Shown here in pieces: positions 32,441 to 47,563 of a DNA stretch of 64,000 nt. How positions within the stretch are numbered: the stretch's first letter is position 1; each line of letters starts with the position of its first letter. The translations under genes were made by a program, and so were the position numbers. The notes beneath the pieces were generated by a model. The model worked only from the letters and a program-made list of their open reading frames with translations, ran no database searches and was not told where the DNA came from. The stretch is from Streptomyces albicerus (GTDB lineage: Bacteria > Actinomycetota > Actinomycetes > Streptomycetales > Streptomycetaceae). The stretch lies in the NCBI RefSeq assembly GCF_008905045.1, contig NZ_VWMY01000010.1:75172-139171 (forward strand), in the 5' to 3' direction.

Positions 32441-33172
32441 TTACTCGTCCTCGGCGAGCGTCAGCTCAATGCCGCCGACGAAGCCCGCGGAGAGGTTGTA
32501 GATGAACGCGCCGAGGGTGGCGAGCGCGGTGGCGAGGACGACATCAATGACCGCGATGATCGACGTGAAAATGAGCACACGCGGCAGCGACAGGAAAGAC
32601 TGAAGGTCGAAGCCGTTGGACTCGTTCGAGCCGGTGGCCTCGGAGATCGTGCCGCCCACCGTGGAGAAGACGCCCATGGCGTCCATGACCATCCACAGCA
32701 CCGCGGCCGCGACGATCGTGCAGATGCCGAGCGCGATGGAGAGCAGGAAGCTGACCTTCATCACCGACCAGGGGTCGGCCTTGGCCACCCGCAGCCGCGC
32801 CTTGCGCGTACGGGGCGTCGTACGCGCCCCGGTGCGCGGCCTGCGGACGGCGCCGGAGGGCGCCGGCTGCTGTGCCGGGTACGCCTGCGGCGGGTGATAC
32901 GGCTGGGCGGGCTGCTGCGGGTGCCGCTCCCCCGGCAGCGGTGAGCCCGGAGCCGGCGGTACCGCCGATCCCGGAGGAGCCGCCGGGCCCTGAGGCGCCG
33001 GCGATCCTGGGGCCGCACCCGCCGCGTACTGCGGCGTCTGCGCGCCTCGGGTGTCCGTCACAGTTCCCCCCTGGGATCCATGAGAGTCATGGGAGTCAGT
33101 CGCCTCCGTGGCGGGGCCACGGCCGCCGTCCGTCTCCGTACCGGTCGAACCGGCGCCCGTGGCTCCGCTCAC
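32441..33172 (-). CDS. DUF3566 transmembrane protein
   Basis: 243 residues from GTG 33170-33172, GGAGTGAG upstream. Residues 1-125 are Pro/Gly/Gln-rich; then a basic stretch (RTRKARLRVAKADPWSVMKV) and two membrane segments (SIALGICTIVAAAVLWMVMD; IFTSIIAVIDVVLATALATLGAF) in the DUF3566 domain, whose DPWSVMK motif is conserved. Always located just downstream of gyrA in actinomycetes (Rv0007 position); function unknown, with a proposed link to division. 19 bp after gyrA, same operon. Confidence 0.9.
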   Translation of the reverse strand: MSGATGAGSTGTETDGGRGPATEATDSHDSHGSQGGTVTDTRGAQTPQYAAGAAPGSPAPQGPAAPPGSAVPPAPGSPLPGERHPQQPAQPYHPPQAYPAQQPAPSGAVRRPRTGARTTPRTRKARLRVAKADPWSVMKVSFLLSIALGICTIVAAAVLWMVMDAMGVFSTVGGTISEATGSNESNGFDLQSFLSLPRVLIFTSIIAVIDVVLATALATLGAFIYNLSAGFVGGIELTLAEDE

Positions 33173-33191
33173 GATGAACTCACTCCTCGCG

Positions 33192-35780
<2,589 letters not shown>

Positions 35781-35822
35781 TGCTGGTGAAGATCCTTCCT
35801 GGTGCGGTCAGCTGAGACCGAC

Positions 35823-38196
<2,374 letters not shown>

Positions 38197-38730
38197 TCAC
38201 CCGTAGGTGTCACCGGGACCCGTGCTGCCGGGCGCGCGCAGGGGGCCGAAGCGGCGGGCGGGACCCGCGGGTCCGTACACCTTGATCAGCCTGACCGTGC
38301 CGTGGCCGAGGTCCTCGTTCAGGCGAGCCACGAGCTGCGGGGCGAGCAGCCGCAGCTGGGTCGCCCAGACCGTCGAGTCGCACTGCACGGTCAGTACGCG
38401 CTCGTCCTCGTCGTACTTCTCCGGTACGCAGTGCTTGGCCAGGTCGTCGCCGACGATCTGCGGCCAGCGGCCCATGACACCGCCGACGGCGGCCGGGGTC
38501 TCCCAACCGCGCTCGGTGATGAGCCGGTTGATGGCGGAGCCGAGCGCCATCGGGTCGCGCCCGTCGGCGTGCGCGCCGGAGCGCAGACCACCGCGCCGCG
38601 CCTGCTTCTTCTGCCGCACCGCGTCCCCACGCGCGCGTGCCTGCTCTTTCGCGGCGCGCAGGGCCACACGCGCGAGGTCGACGCCGGAGGGTTCGGGCGC
38701 TTTCTTCGGCTCTGGTGTGTTCTCGCTCAT
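38197..38730 (-). CDS. dciA: DciA/DUF721 family helicase-loading protein
   Basis: 177 residues; ATG overlaps the recF stop (ATGA 38727-38730). Basic, Ala-rich N-terminus, then the DUF721 KH-like fold ([60 protein letters not shown] split). DUF721 proteins (Rv0004 in M. tuberculosis) are DciA, which load the DnaB helicase where DnaC or DnaI is lacking. Position between recF and gyrB is conserved. Confidence 0.9.
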   Translation of the reverse strand: MSENTPEPKKAPEPSGVDLARVALRAAKEQARARGDAVRQKKQARRGGLRSGAHADGRDPMALGSAINRLITERGWETPAAVGGVMGRWPQIVGDDLAKHCVPEKYDEDERVLTVQCDSTVWATQLRLLAPQLVARLNEDLGHGTVRLIKVYGPAGPARRFGPLRAPGSTGPGDTYG

Positions 38731-39851
38731 ACGCGCTCCACCGTGCCCTCGGACACGGTGAACCGCGTCCCCGTCAGCACGTCCGGTACGTCGTCGTCGA
38801 CCGCGGCCGTCACCAGCACCTGCTCTCCGGGTGCCACGAGTTCCGCGAGGCGTTCTCTTCTGCGCGTGTCCAGCTCGGCGAACACGTCGTCGAGGACCAG
38901 CACAGGCTCATTGCCCTCGGCCCGGAGAAGGTCGTACGAGGCCAGCCGCAGCGCCAGTGCGTACGACCAGGACTCGCCGTGTGACGCATATCCCTTCGCG
39001 GGCAGCTCGCCGAGCTTGAGAAGTAGTTCGTCCCTGTGCGGTCCGACGAGAGTGACGCCCCGCTCGATCTCCTGTTTGCGGGTCTCCACCAGGGCAGCCA
39101 TCAGCTGCTCGTAGAGCTCCTCGCGCGCGTGGCCGACGAGTTCCGGCGAGGAGGGCTTGTACTCCAGGGCCACGGGGCCGCCGCCGGGCGCCAGCTGCTC
39201 GTACGCCTTGTCGGCCAGCGGCTGGATCGCGGCGACCAGGTCGAGGCGCTGGGCGAGCAGCTCGGCGCCCACGCGCGCGAGGTGCTGGTCCCACACGTCG
39301 AGCGTGGACAGGTCCATCGTGCGGCCGCCGTGGCGACGGGCGAGCGCGGCCGACTTCAGGAGCGTGTTGCGCTGCTTCAGGACGCGGTCGTAGTCCGAGC
39401 GCACGCCCGCCATGCGCGGGGAGCGTGCGGTGATCAACTCGTCGAGGAAGCGCCTGCGCTCGCCAGGATCGCCCTTGACCAGCGCGAGGTCCTCGGGGGC
39501 GAACAGCACGGTCCGTACGATGCCGAGCACGTCACGGGGTCTGACCTGCGAGGACCTGTTGACACGGGCACGATTGGCCCTGCCGGGGTTCAGCTCGAGC
39601 TCGATGAGCTGCTGCCGTTCCCCCTGTCGGACGTTGGCCCTGATGATCGCGCGGTCGGCGCCCATGCGCACGAGCGGTGCGTCGGACGAGACCCGGTGGC
39701 TGCCGAGGGTGGCGAGATAGCCGACCGCCTCGACGAGGTTGGTCTTGCCCTGTCCGTTGGGCCCCACGAACGCGGTGACGCCCGGGTCGAGCGGGACCTC
39801 GACCCGGGCGTACGAGCGGAAGTCGGCCAGCGACAGATGCGTGACGTGCAT
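38727..39851 (-). CDS. recF: RecF recombination mediator
   Basis: 374 residues, ATG. Walker A GPNGQGKT at 30-37, the SMC-like signature [10 protein letters not shown] and Walker [12 protein letters not shown]. Loads RecA onto gapped DNA with RecO/RecR. Two DnaA-box-like sequences lie just upstream (39877-39885, 39898-39906) in the 87-bp gnd-recF gap. Confidence 0.97.
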   Translation of the reverse strand: MHVTHLSLADFRSYARVEVPLDPGVTAFVGPNGQGKTNLVEAVGYLATLGSHRVSSDAPLVRMGADRAIIRANVRQGERQQLIELELNPGRANRARVNRSSQVRPRDVLGIVRTVLFAPEDLALVKGDPGERRRFLDELITARSPRMAGVRSDYDRVLKQRNTLLKSAALARRHGGRTMDLSTLDVWDQHLARVGAELLAQRLDLVAAIQPLADKAYEQLAPGGGPVALEYKPSSPELVGHAREELYEQLMAALVETRKQEIERGVTLVGPHRDELLLKLGELPAKGYASHGESWSYALALRLASYDLLRAEGNEPVLVLDDVFAELDTRRRERLAELVAPGEQVLVTAAVDDDVPDVLTGTRFTVSEGTVERV

Positions 39852-39938
39852 GGTCGTTCGCCGACCTCCCCCAGGCTGTGGATCCGCGGAGCGGACCTGT
39901 GGATTACTTCTTCTCGCTTCTTCGTGTCTTCGTCGGGG

Positions 39939-40814
39939 CTACTTCTTCTCGACCGCGTGGCCACCGAACTGATTCCGCAGCGCCGCGACCATCTTCATCT
40001 GCGGGGAGTCGTCCTGCCGGGACGCGAACCGCGCGAACAGCGACGCGGTGATCGCGGGCAGCGGGACGGCGTTGTCGATGGCGGCTTCCACAGTCCACCG
40101 GCCCTCGCCGGAGTCCTGTGCATAACCGCGCAGCTTCTCCAGGTGCTCGTCCTCGTCCAGCGCGTTGACCGCCAGGTCGAGCAGCCAGGAACGGATGACG
40201 GTGCCCTCCTGCCAGGAGCGGAAGACCTCGCGCACATCAGTGACGGAGTCGACCTTCTCCAGGAGCTCCCAGCCCTCGGCATAGGCCTGCATCATCGCGT
40301 ACTCGATGCCGTTGTGGACCATCTTCGAGAAGTGCCCGGCGCCCACCCTGCCCGCGTGCACGGCGCCGGAGTCGCCCTCGGGCTTCAGCGCGTCGAAGAC
40401 CGGCTGCACCTTGGCGATGTTCTCGGCGTCCCCGCCGTACATCAGCGCATAGCCGTTCTCCAGGCCCCAGACGCCGCCTGAGACGCCGCAGTCGACGAAC
40501 CCGATGCCCTTGGCCGCCAGCTCCTCCGCGTGCTTCTCGTCGTCCGTCCAGCGCGAATTGCCGCCGTCCACGACGACGTCGCCGGGCTCCAGGAGAGCGG
40601 CGAGCTCGTCGACGGTGGACTGGGTCGCCGCTCCGGCAGGGACCATCACCCACACCACGCGCGGACCCTTGAGCTTGCCCACAAGCTCCTCGAGGCTGTG
40701 GACATCGGCGAGGTCCGGGTTGCGGTCGTATCCGATGACGGTATGGCCTGCGCGGCGTATGCGCTCGCGCATGTTGCCGCCCATCTTGCCGAGGCCGACG
40801 AGACCGAGCTCCAT
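39939..40814 (-). CDS. gnd: 6-phosphogluconate dehydrogenase, decarboxylating, YqeC/GndA type
   Basis: 291 residues, ATG. NAD(P)-binding GLGKMGGNM, DGGNSRWTDDEKHAEEL, GVSGGVWGLENGYALMYGG and catalytic VGAGHFSKMVHNGIEYAMM (Lys). The short form, as found between dnaN and recF in Actinobacteria, is usually NAD-preferring. It yields ribulose 5-phosphate. It shares its strand with dnaN-recF; an apparent metabolic passenger of the replication cluster. Confidence 0.95.
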   Translation of the reverse strand: MELGLVGLGKMGGNMRERIRRAGHTVIGYDRNPDLADVHSLEELVGKLKGPRVVWVMVPAGAATQSTVDELAALLEPGDVVVDGGNSRWTDDEKHAEELAAKGIGFVDCGVSGGVWGLENGYALMYGGDAENIAKVQPVFDALKPEGDSGAVHAGRVGAGHFSKMVHNGIEYAMMQAYAEGWELLEKVDSVTDVREVFRSWQEGTVIRSWLLDLAVNALDEDEHLEKLRGYAQDSGEGRWTVEAAIDNAVPLPAITASLFARFASRQDDSPQMKMVAALRNQFGGHAVEKK

Positions 40815-40942
40815 CAGGTTGTTCCTTAACTAGCGACGTGGCAGGAGGGCACTTTCGTACCTGCGTCCGAGCCTAAACCCGGACGCTCCTGCACACCTGT
40901 GGGCATAGCCGCTCAGACGTACGCCCCGACCTGCGGTCTTCG

Positions 40943-42073
40943 TCAGCCGCTGAGCCGCACCGGCATGATCAGGTACTTGTACGCCTCGTCCGCCTCCGCG
41001 TCCACGGCGGGCTTGCCGCTGAGGAGCGCCGGCTTGGTGGACGTCGTGAAGGAGAGCTGGGCCACGGGCGAGTCGATGGCGCTCAGGCCGTCGAGCAGGA
41101 ACGTGGGGTTGAAGGCGATCGAGACGTCGTCGCCCTCCAACTGGGCGTCGACCCTTTCCACAGCCTGTGCGTCGTCGCTGGAACCGGCCTCCAGGATCAG
41201 CACGCCCTGCTCGAAGGAGAGCCGCACCGGGGTGTTCCGCTCGGCCACCAGGGCCACGCGCTTGACGGCCTCCACGAAGGGGGCGGTCTCGATGACGGCG
41301 ACCGAGTTGAACTCCGTCGGGAACAGTGAGCGGTACTTCGGGAGGTCGCCCTCCAGCAGGCGGGTGGTCGTACGCCGGCCCGCGCCCTCGAAGCCGATCA
41401 GGCCCTCGCCCGCGCCGGAGCCGGACAGCGCCAGGATCACGCTGTCGCCGCTCGTGAGGGCCTTGGCGGTGTCCAGGAGCGTCTTGGCGGGCACCAGGGC
41501 GACCGCGGACGCCTCGGGGTTCTCCGGCTTCCACAGGAACTCGCGGACCGCGAAGCGGTAGCGGTCGGTGGACGCCAGAGTGACCGTGTCGCCCTCGATC
41601 TCGATGCGCACGCCGGTGAGGACGGGCAGCGTGTCGTCACGCCCGGCGGCGATGGCCACCTGGGCGGCGGCGGAGGCGAAGACCTCACCGGGGACGGTGC
41701 CGGTCGCCGACGGCATCTGCGGCAGCGCGGGGTACTCCTCCACAGGCAGTGTGTGGAGCGTGAAGCGCGAGGAGCCGCACACCACGGTCGCCCGTACACC
41801 GTCTGTGGAAATCTCCACCGGCCGGTTGGGGAGGGCGCGGCAGATGTCGGCGAGCAGGCGGCCGGAGACGAGCACCGTGCCTTCCTCGTCGATCTCGGCG
41901 TCCACGGAGACGCGTGCCGAGACCTCGTAGTCGAAGCTGGAGAGGCTCAGTGCGCCTTCCTCCGCCTTCAGCAGAAGGCCGGCGAGCACAGGCGCCGGCG
42001 GACGGGCCGGGAGACTGCGTGCCGCCCAGGCCACTGCCTCCGCGAGTACGTCGCGTTCCACCCGGATCTTCAC
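40943..42073 (-). CDS. dnaN: DNA polymerase III beta clamp
   Basis: 376 residues from GTG 42071-42073 (MKIRVERDVLAEAVAWA), with GGAGG upstream. Three tandem beta-clamp folds; ending YLIMPVRL, typical for actinobacterial DnaN. An open frame extends a further 210 codons into oriC but this is chance, since the clamp N-terminus starts here. It forms the ring that tethers polymerase. Its promoter must lie in the left part of oriC. Confidence 0.97.
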   Translation of the reverse strand: MKIRVERDVLAEAVAWAARSLPARPPAPVLAGLLLKAEEGALSLSSFDYEVSARVSVDAEIDEEGTVLVSGRLLADICRALPNRPVEISTDGVRATVVCGSSRFTLHTLPVEEYPALPQMPSATGTVPGEVFASAAAQVAIAAGRDDTLPVLTGVRIEIEGDTVTLASTDRYRFAVREFLWKPENPEASAVALVPAKTLLDTAKALTSGDSVILALSGSGAGEGLIGFEGAGRRTTTRLLEGDLPKYRSLFPTEFNSVAVIETAPFVEAVKRVALVAERNTPVRLSFEQGVLILEAGSSDDAQAVERVDAQLEGDDVSIAFNPTFLLDGLSAIDSPVAQLSFTTSTKPALLSGKPAVDAEADEAYKYLIMPVRLSG

Positions 42074-42240
42074 CGTTGCCGCCTCCGTCTGTTGCCGGCG
42101 CTCTCGCCCTGCTTGGCCTTCGTCGTCTGACTCGGTGTCGCTCAGCCCGCTCAGGGGAAGGACACCGGGGTCCAGTCTGACGCACCGCACTGACAGTCGG
42201 TGCCCCTCGGGGTCAAGTCGTTCCGAGCGGCACCTGAGGC

Positions 42241-42830
42241 GCCGAGCGCGAGTTGTGCACAGCCCCCACTTCGAATCGATTCCCAGACTCTCTCTAGTTG
42301 GGAGTAGTAGTAGGGGCTGTGGATACCGTGGATAACCGCGTATTCGCAGGTCAGGATCGGTTTTTTGTCCACTGGCCCTGTGGGCGGAGGCGGTGGAAAA
42401 CCGGGGTGCGCTGTGGACGGGGAAAAGTTCTGCACACCCGATGCACAGACTCGGGGCACTTCTCCCCAGCGCCGTCCCCAGGTTTACCCACGTTCCCCAC
42501 AGGCCAACCGGACACCTTGGTGTGACGCCTTTCACTCGACACGGTGAGAGGGCGCGTCGCGTTGCCGAACAGTGGACAGCGGTGTGGAGAAGCCGGGGTT
42601 CGCTGGGGACAACCGGCGCCAGCCTGTGGGCCGCCGGTGGACAACTCTCTGCACAGCCTGTGGATCTTCTCGTCGTCCACAGTCTGTGGAGATCGTCCGT
42701 CCACGAATCCACAGCCGACTGACCTGGCCTGATCGTCTTTCACCAGCACACCCTGTGGACACGATCTGGACAACTCCACAGTCCCCAGGGTGTGGACGCG
42801 AGAAAGTCCCCGGATCTGTGGAGGGCGGCC
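42241..42830. other. oriC: Chromosomal replication origin oriC
   Basis: Non-coding dnaN-dnaA gap filled with DnaA boxes (consensus TTGTCCACA, up to two or three mismatches). Left cluster: 42253-42261, 42318-42326, 42327-42335, 42365-42373, 42412-42420. Right cluster: 42571-42579, 42583-42591, 42604-42612, 42636-42644, 42659-42667, 42673-42681, 42685-42693, 42697-42705, 42705-42713, 42754-42762, 42765-42773, 42772-42780, 42791-42799, 42817-42825. This two-cluster, ~19-box arrangement is that of the Streptomyces origin. There is no long AT-rich run; the least GC-rich part is 42265-42315. Confidence 0.95.
42305..42335 (+). other. Candidate DnaA-trio/basal unwinding element
   Basis: TAGTAGTAG (42305-42313), GGGC, then two abutting boxes TGTGGATAC and CGTGGATAA. 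Order and spacing match the trio-GC-box-box element described in Bacillus subtilis, on the strand that would open towards dnaN. Confidence 0.6.
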
Positions 42831-42914
42831 GTAACCGGGCGCGTAATTCGAACAGCGGATGCCCAGCGGGTGCCGCGCCGGTGGCCGTCGAAGGACGCCA
42901 GGCCCCCTTCCGCG

Positions 42915-42980
42915 GACGGCAGACCCCTTCGGCGTGGGCCAGCAGACCGCTTCGGTGCGGGACGGCAGACCCCTCCGGCG
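42915..42980. repeat. Triplicated ~23-bp repeat between oriC and dnaA
   Basis: GACGGCAGACCCCTTCGGCG at 42915-42934, a diverged copy at 42939-42958, and GACGGCAGACCCCTCCGGCG at 42961-42980, beyond the last DnaA box and before the dnaA 3' end. A further direct repeat GGCGCCCTCAG (43001-43011, 43025-43035) is next to the dnaA stop. Confidence 0.75.
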
Positions 42981-43054
42981 AGCGTGCCGGAACAGCGAAA
43001 GGCGCCCTCAGGAACATGTCCCGGGGCGCCCTCAGCGACGTACCGCCGTGGCTG

Positions 43055-44947
43055 TCAGCCGTTCTTGATGCGGTTCGTGAGCTCGGTGACCTGGTTGTAG
43101 ATCGAGCGGCGCTCGGCCATCAGCGCGCGGATCTTGCGGTCTGCGTGCATGACGGTCGTGTGGTCCCGGCCGCCGAACTGCGCGCCGATCTTCGGCAGAG
43201 AGAGGTCGGTGAGCTCGCGGCACAGGTACATGGCGATCTGGCGTGCCGTCACCAGTACGCGGCTGCGCGAGGATCCGCACAGGTCGTCCACCGTGAGGCC
43301 GAAGTAGTCGGCGGTCGCCGCCATGATGGCCGTCGCCGTGATCTCCGGAGCCGAGTCCTCGCCGCCCGGGATCAGATCCTTGAGGACGATCTCCGTCAGA
43401 CCGAGGTCCACGGGCTGCCGGTTGAGCGACGCGAACGCCGTCACCCGGATCAGCGCGCCTTCCAGCTCGCGGATGTTGCGCGAGATCCGGGACGCGATGA
43501 ACTCCAGGACCTCGGGCGGTGCGTTGAGCTGCTCCTGCACCGCCTTCTTACGGAGGATGGCGATACGGGTCTCCAGCTCGGGCGGCTGGACATCGGTGAT
43601 CAGGCCCCACTCGAAACGGTTCCGCAGTCGGTCCTCCAGGGTCACCAGCTGCTTGGGCGGCCGGTCACTGGAGAGCACGATCTGCTTGTTCGCGTTGTGG
43701 AGCGTGTTGAAGGTGTGGAAGAACTCCTCCTGCGTCGACTCCTTGTCCGCCAGGAACTGGATGTCGTCGACCAGCAGGATGTCCATCTCGCGGTAGCGCT
43801 TACGGAAGCTGTCGCCCTTGCCGTCGCGGATGGAGTTGATGAACTCGTTGGTGAACTCCTCCGAGCTCACGTACCGCACACGGGTGCCCGGGTAGAGGCT
43901 GCGGGCGTAGTGCCCGATCGCGTGGAGCAGGTGCGTCTTGCCCAGCCCCGACTCCCCGTAGATGAACAGGGGGTTGTATGCCTTCGCGGGTGCTTCGGCG
44001 ACGGCGACCGCGGCCGCGTGGGCGAAGCGGTTCGAGGCGCCGATGACGAAGGTGTCGAAGAGGTACTTCGGGTTCAGGCGTGCGGTGGGCTCGCCGGGAC
44101 CCGCAGCCGGCGCCGGCTGCGCTGCCAGCGGGCCGGGGGCGCCACTGGAGGCGGGCAGTGAGGAGCCGACGGGACCACCGCGGTGGACGTGGCCCGTACC
44201 GGACTGCGACGGCGGATCGGGCCGCTCGCGGCGGTCCGAACGCTGGTCGTAGTCGGAGCGGGGCTGGTTGTACCCCGGCCGCTGCTGCTCGTAGTCGGAC
44301 CTCTGCTGCTCGTACGGCGAGCGGTCCGGGGACTGCGGCCGGTAGTCCTGCGAGGGCGACGCGTACGGGTCCCGGTCCGGGAAGCCGAGGCGCTGCTGCT
44401 GCCAGCCGTAGTCGTCCTGCGAGGGCCGCGGCCAGGCGCCGGGATCGGGACGCTGATAGTCGGGGTACGCGGGGCGGGCCGTGGGGAGCTGGTCCCCGCG
44501 GCCGGGCTGCTGCTGGTCGGGGCGGCCCTGTGGATGGTCGTCCATGCGGTCGTCCGCACGGTGGCGGCCGTACCCCCGGTACCCGTCACGGCCCTGGGAG
44601 GAAGGGAGCTCCGGTTCCTCATAGCGCTGCTGCGACTGGGCGGGCGGCGCCTGCGGGGCGGGGGGCTCGCCGACTGAGTCGTCGACGGTGATCGCGATAC
44701 GGATCGGGCGGCCGCACTCGCGACTCAGCGTCTCGCTGACGATCGGCGCCAGGCGCCCTTCGAGGACGCCCTTCGCGAATTCGTTCGGGACCGCGAGCAG
44801 CGCGGTGTCCGCGACCAGGGCCAGCGGCTGGCAGCGCTTGATCCAGTGCTCGTCCTTCGCCTCGACACCCTGTCCGCGGCCCTCACCGAGAAGTTGCTCC
44901 AATACTCGTGGCCACACTGCGGCAAGATCGGCAGGTACGTCAGCCAC
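43055..44947 (-). CDS. dnaA: Chromosomal replication initiator DnaA
   Basis: 630 residues, GTG at 44945-44947. Domain I (1-85), an unusually long Gln/Arg/Asp/Pro/Tyr-rich domain II (about 90-285, with YEQQR and DYDQR repeats) characteristic of Streptomyces, AAA+ domain III with Walker A GESGLGKT at 331-338 and VDDIQFL, and domain IV with the box-binding signature [12 protein letters not shown]. Opens oriC. Two box-like sequences upstream (45107-45127) are consistent with autoregulation. Confidence 0.98.
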   Translation of the reverse strand: MADVPADLAAVWPRVLEQLLGEGRGQGVEAKDEHWIKRCQPLALVADTALLAVPNEFAKGVLEGRLAPIVSETLSRECGRPIRIAITVDDSVGEPPAPQAPPAQSQQRYEEPELPSSQGRDGYRGYGRHRADDRMDDHPQGRPDQQQPGRGDQLPTARPAYPDYQRPDPGAWPRPSQDDYGWQQQRLGFPDRDPYASPSQDYRPQSPDRSPYEQQRSDYEQQRPGYNQPRSDYDQRSDRRERPDPPSQSGTGHVHRGGPVGSSLPASSGAPGPLAAQPAPAAGPGEPTARLNPKYLFDTFVIGASNRFAHAAAVAVAEAPAKAYNPLFIYGESGLGKTHLLHAIGHYARSLYPGTRVRYVSSEEFTNEFINSIRDGKGDSFRKRYREMDILLVDDIQFLADKESTQEEFFHTFNTLHNANKQIVLSSDRPPKQLVTLEDRLRNRFEWGLITDVQPPELETRIAILRKKAVQEQLNAPPEVLEFIASRISRNIRELEGALIRVTAFASLNRQPVDLGLTEIVLKDLIPGGEDSAPEITATAIMAATADYFGLTVDDLCGSSRSRVLVTARQIAMYLCRELTDLSLPKIGAQFGGRDHTTVMHADRKIRALMAERRSIYNQVTELTNRIKNG

Positions 44948-45344
44948 AGGGCACGCTCTCTCACGGGTCCCACGAACGTGTGGTTCTTGGGACGGATTGG
45001 GTTGGAACTCAGCTTGGGCGGGCGGAACGAATCAGATGGGGCTGCGAGAAGGGAACGAATCAGAGTCCAGCCACGGTAGTCAGGGCGACCCATGCGGTTC
45101 AAGTTGTTGTCCCCAGCCTGTGGATAGTGTCTCCCGGGCAGCGCTGGTTTGACCGGATGGCGCAGCCGCGCGTACCGTAACCAGGTCGAGTTGTCGATGG
45201 CTGCTGCCGCCTGCCTCCGATGGGCACAGGTCACGTCGAGTGATCGGGAAGCGGTGCACTCGGGCGTAATACGAGTTACTCGTGGGCGCACGGTGACAGC
45301 CAGGACGGCACCCCGCAACTACCGATTCTTTCTGGAGCCCCCGA
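44948..45344. promoter_or_regulatory. dnaA-rpmH divergent promoter region
   Basis: 397 bp without a gene. Contains DnaA-box-like TTGTCCCCA (45107-45115) and TGTGGATAG (45119-45127) and, near rpmH, the inverted ACTCG/CGAGT and ACGAGTTACTCGT (45270-45284). Confidence 0.6.
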
Positions 45345-45482
45345 GTGAGCAAGCGCACCTTCCAGCCGAACAACCGTCGTCGCGCCAAGACCCACGGCTT
45401 CCGGCTGCGCATGCGCACCCGTGCCGGCCGCGCGATTCTCGCGACCCGCCGTGGCAAGGGTCGCGCCCGCCTGTCCGCCTGA
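45345..45482 (+). CDS. rpmH: 50S ribosomal protein L34
   Basis: 45 residues, GTG at 45345; begins [19 protein letters not shown] and ends [11 protein letters not shown], the full L34 sequence with KTHGFR and the Arg/Lys-rich body. First gene of the plus-strand operon rpmH-rnpA-yidD-yidC-jag-rsmG. Ribosome-binding site CTGGAG lies 9 nt upstream. Confidence 0.98.
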   Translation: MSKRTFQPNNRRRAKTHGFRLRMRTRAGRAILATRRGKGRARLSA

Positions 45483-45503
45483 TCTCGCAGCACAGGTCAT
45501 GAC

Positions 45504-45875
45504 GTGCTGCCTACCGAGAATCGGCTGAGGCGGCGCGAGGACTTCGCGACCGCGGTACGCCGAGGACGCCGGGCCGGACGCCCGCTTCTCGTCGTCCATC
45601 TACGTAGCGGTGCAACGGACCCGCACGCGCCTGGGGAGAGCGCTCCCCCGACGCGTGCGGGTTTCGTTGTCAGCAAAGCCGTGGGCGGAGCGGTCGTCCG
45701 CAACAAGGTGAAGCGAAGGCTTCGTCATCTGATGCGTGACCGAGTGGCCCTGTTGCCCCCCGGTAGCCTGGTAGTCGTACGAGCGCTGCCCGATGCGGGT
45801 GACGCCGACCATGCACAGCTGGCCCGAGACCTGGATGCCGCCCTGGAGCGGCTACTGGGAGGGGGCGCGCGATGA
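45504..45875 (+). CDS. rnpA: Ribonuclease P protein component
   Basis: 123 residues, GTG. Motifs: [20 protein letters not shown] and the RNA-binding [23 protein letters not shown] (RNR motif). It assists the RNA subunit in tRNA 5' maturation. Its TGA overlaps the yidD ATG. Confidence 0.97.
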   Translation: MLPTENRLRRREDFATAVRRGRRAGRPLLVVHLRSGATDPHAPGESAPPTRAGFVVSKAVGGAVVRNKVKRRLRHLMRDRVALLPPGSLVVVRALPDAGDADHAQLARDLDAALERLLGGGAR

Positions 45876-46237
45876 AGTACCCACTGCTGGCTCTCATCAA
45901 GCTGTACCAGTGGACCATCAGCCCGTTGCTCGGGCCGGTGTGCAAGTACTACCCGTCGTGTTCCCACTACGGGTACCAGGCCATCGACCGCCACGGTGCG
46001 ATCAAAGGGACGGCGCTCACCGCCTGGCGCATCCTGCGGTGCAACCCGTGGTCGCTGGGCGGTGTGGACCATGTCCCGCCGCGCAAGCGTCCGCGGTGGC
46101 ACGAAATGCTGCGAGGCGCCTGGCGCGCACGCAAGGGCGGGAACTCCGCCGCCGAACCGGCCACCGAAGGGCACGGTATGTCCGACCACCCCTCGAGCCC
46201 GGCCGCCGAGACCCCGTCCCATGCTCAAGGAGCCTGA
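45872..46237 (+). CDS. yidD: YidD membrane protein insertion efficiency factor
   Basis: 121 residues; ATGA overlap with rnp[28 protein letters not shown] and [10 protein letters not shown] are the conserved core with its cysteines; the last ~40 residues are a variable extension ([16 protein letters not shown]). It helps YidC insert membrane proteins. Confidence 0.96.
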   Translation: MKYPLLALIKLYQWTISPLLGPVCKYYPSCSHYGYQAIDRHGAIKGTALTAWRILRCNPWSLGGVDHVPPRKRPRWHEMLRGAWRARKGGNSAAEPATEGHGMSDHPSSPAAETPSHAQGA

Positions 46238-46240
46238 TTA

Positions 46241-47548
46241 GTGGACACGATTGCCAGTATTTTCAGCTTCATCACGACACCCGTTTCCTGGGTCATCGTC
46301 CAGTTCCACTCGGTGTACGGCGCCATCTTCGGCCCCGACACGGGCTGGGCCTGGGGCTTGTCCATCGTGTCCCTGGTGATCCTGATCCGTATCTGCCTGA
46401 TCCCGCTCTTCGTGAAGCAGATCAAGGCCACGCGGGCGATGCAGACGCTCCAGCCCGAGATGAAGAAGATCCAGGAGCGCTACAAGAACGACAAGCAGCG
46501 TCAGTCCGAAGAGATGATGAAGCTGTACAAGGAGACGGGCACCAACCCGCTCTCCTCGTGCCTTCCCATCCTGGCGCAGTCGCCGTTCTTCTTCGCCCTG
46601 TATCACGTGCTCAACAGCATCGCGTCGAACGACACCATCGGCGTGATCAACGAACGGCTGCTGGAGAGCGCGCAGAAGGCCCACATCTTCGGGGCTCCGC
46701 TGGCCGCGAAGTTCACGGACAGCTCGAACAAGGTCGAGGCGCTCGGTGCCTCGCTGACCGACGTCCGGGTGATCACCGCCATCATGATCGTCCTGATGTC
46801 GGCGTCGCAGTTCTACACGCAGCGCCAGCTGATGACGAAGAACGTCGACACGACGGTGAAGACGCCGTTCATGCAGCAGCAGAAGATGCTGATGTACGTC
46901 TTCCCCATCATGTTCGCCGTCTTCGGCATCAACTTCCCCGTCGGTGTCCTTGTCTACTGGCTGACCACCAACGTGTGGACCATGGGCCAGCAGATGTACG
47001 TCATCCACAACAACCCGACCCCGGGTTCCAAGGCCCAGGCCTCGTACCTGGAGCGCCTGCACAAGCGCGTCACGCACCACGGCAAGACGCGCGGCCGCGG
47101 TGAGAAGGCCATCGTCAAGGCCATCGTGGCCAAGGGCCGCGACCGCAACGAGTTCGAGCGCAAGTTCATCAACGGCCTGAACAAGGCGGGCCTCGCGGCC
47201 CAGGCCGACGGCACCGTGGTGAAGAGTGAGGCCTCGACCGTGGTCGAGACCGAGGACGGCACCCCGACGACGGGCGCCGCTCCCAAGCGCCAGCAGCCCA
47301 AGCGGCAGAGCAAGTCCCGGCGTCAGTCGGGCGCTGCCCAGGGTGGCCACAAGGCGGCGGGTGAGTCCGGGGCCTCCGGTTCTTCCGAGTCGAAGACCTC
47401 CCTGAGCAAGTCCGACGAACCGCAGGACGCCAAGCCCGGCCCCAAGCCGGCGGGCGGCGGCAAGTCCGCGTCCGGTGGCACCCGCAGCAAGGCCCAGTCC
47501 GGACAGCGCAAGGGTCCGCAGCGGCCCAAGTCCCCGTCCAAGAAGTAA
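46241..47548 (+). CDS. yidC: YidC/Oxa1 membrane protein insertase
   Basis: 435 residues, GTG three bases after yidD. Five membrane segments with the Gram-positive arrangement, lacking the large periplasmic domain of E. coli YidC. The hydrophilic-groove Arg is in [14 protein letters not shown] ~150-residue Lys/Gly/Ser/Gln-rich C-terminal tail could contact ribosomes. Confidence 0.96.
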   Translation: MDTIASIFSFITTPVSWVIVQFHSVYGAIFGPDTGWAWGLSIVSLVILIRICLIPLFVKQIKATRAMQTLQPEMKKIQERYKNDKQRQSEEMMKLYKETGTNPLSSCLPILAQSPFFFALYHVLNSIASNDTIGVINERLLESAQKAHIFGAPLAAKFTDSSNKVEALGASLTDVRVITAIMIVLMSASQFYTQRQLMTKNVDTTVKTPFMQQQKMLMYVFPIMFAVFGINFPVGVLVYWLTTNVWTMGQQMYVIHNNPTPGSKAQASYLERLHKRVTHHGKTRGRGEKAIVKAIVAKGRDRNEFERKFINGLNKAGLAAQADGTVVKSEASTVVETEDGTPTTGAAPKRQQPKRQSKSRRQSGAAQGGHKAAGESGASGSSESKTSLSKSDEPQDAKPGPKPAGGGKSASGGTRSKAQSGQRKGPQRPKSPSKK

Positions 47549-47563
47549 GAAGGAGTCCATCCC

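Noticed and set aside
40943..42712. dnaN frame extended into oriC
   Set aside because: The extension consists of DnaA boxes; the clamp N-terminus begins at 42073.
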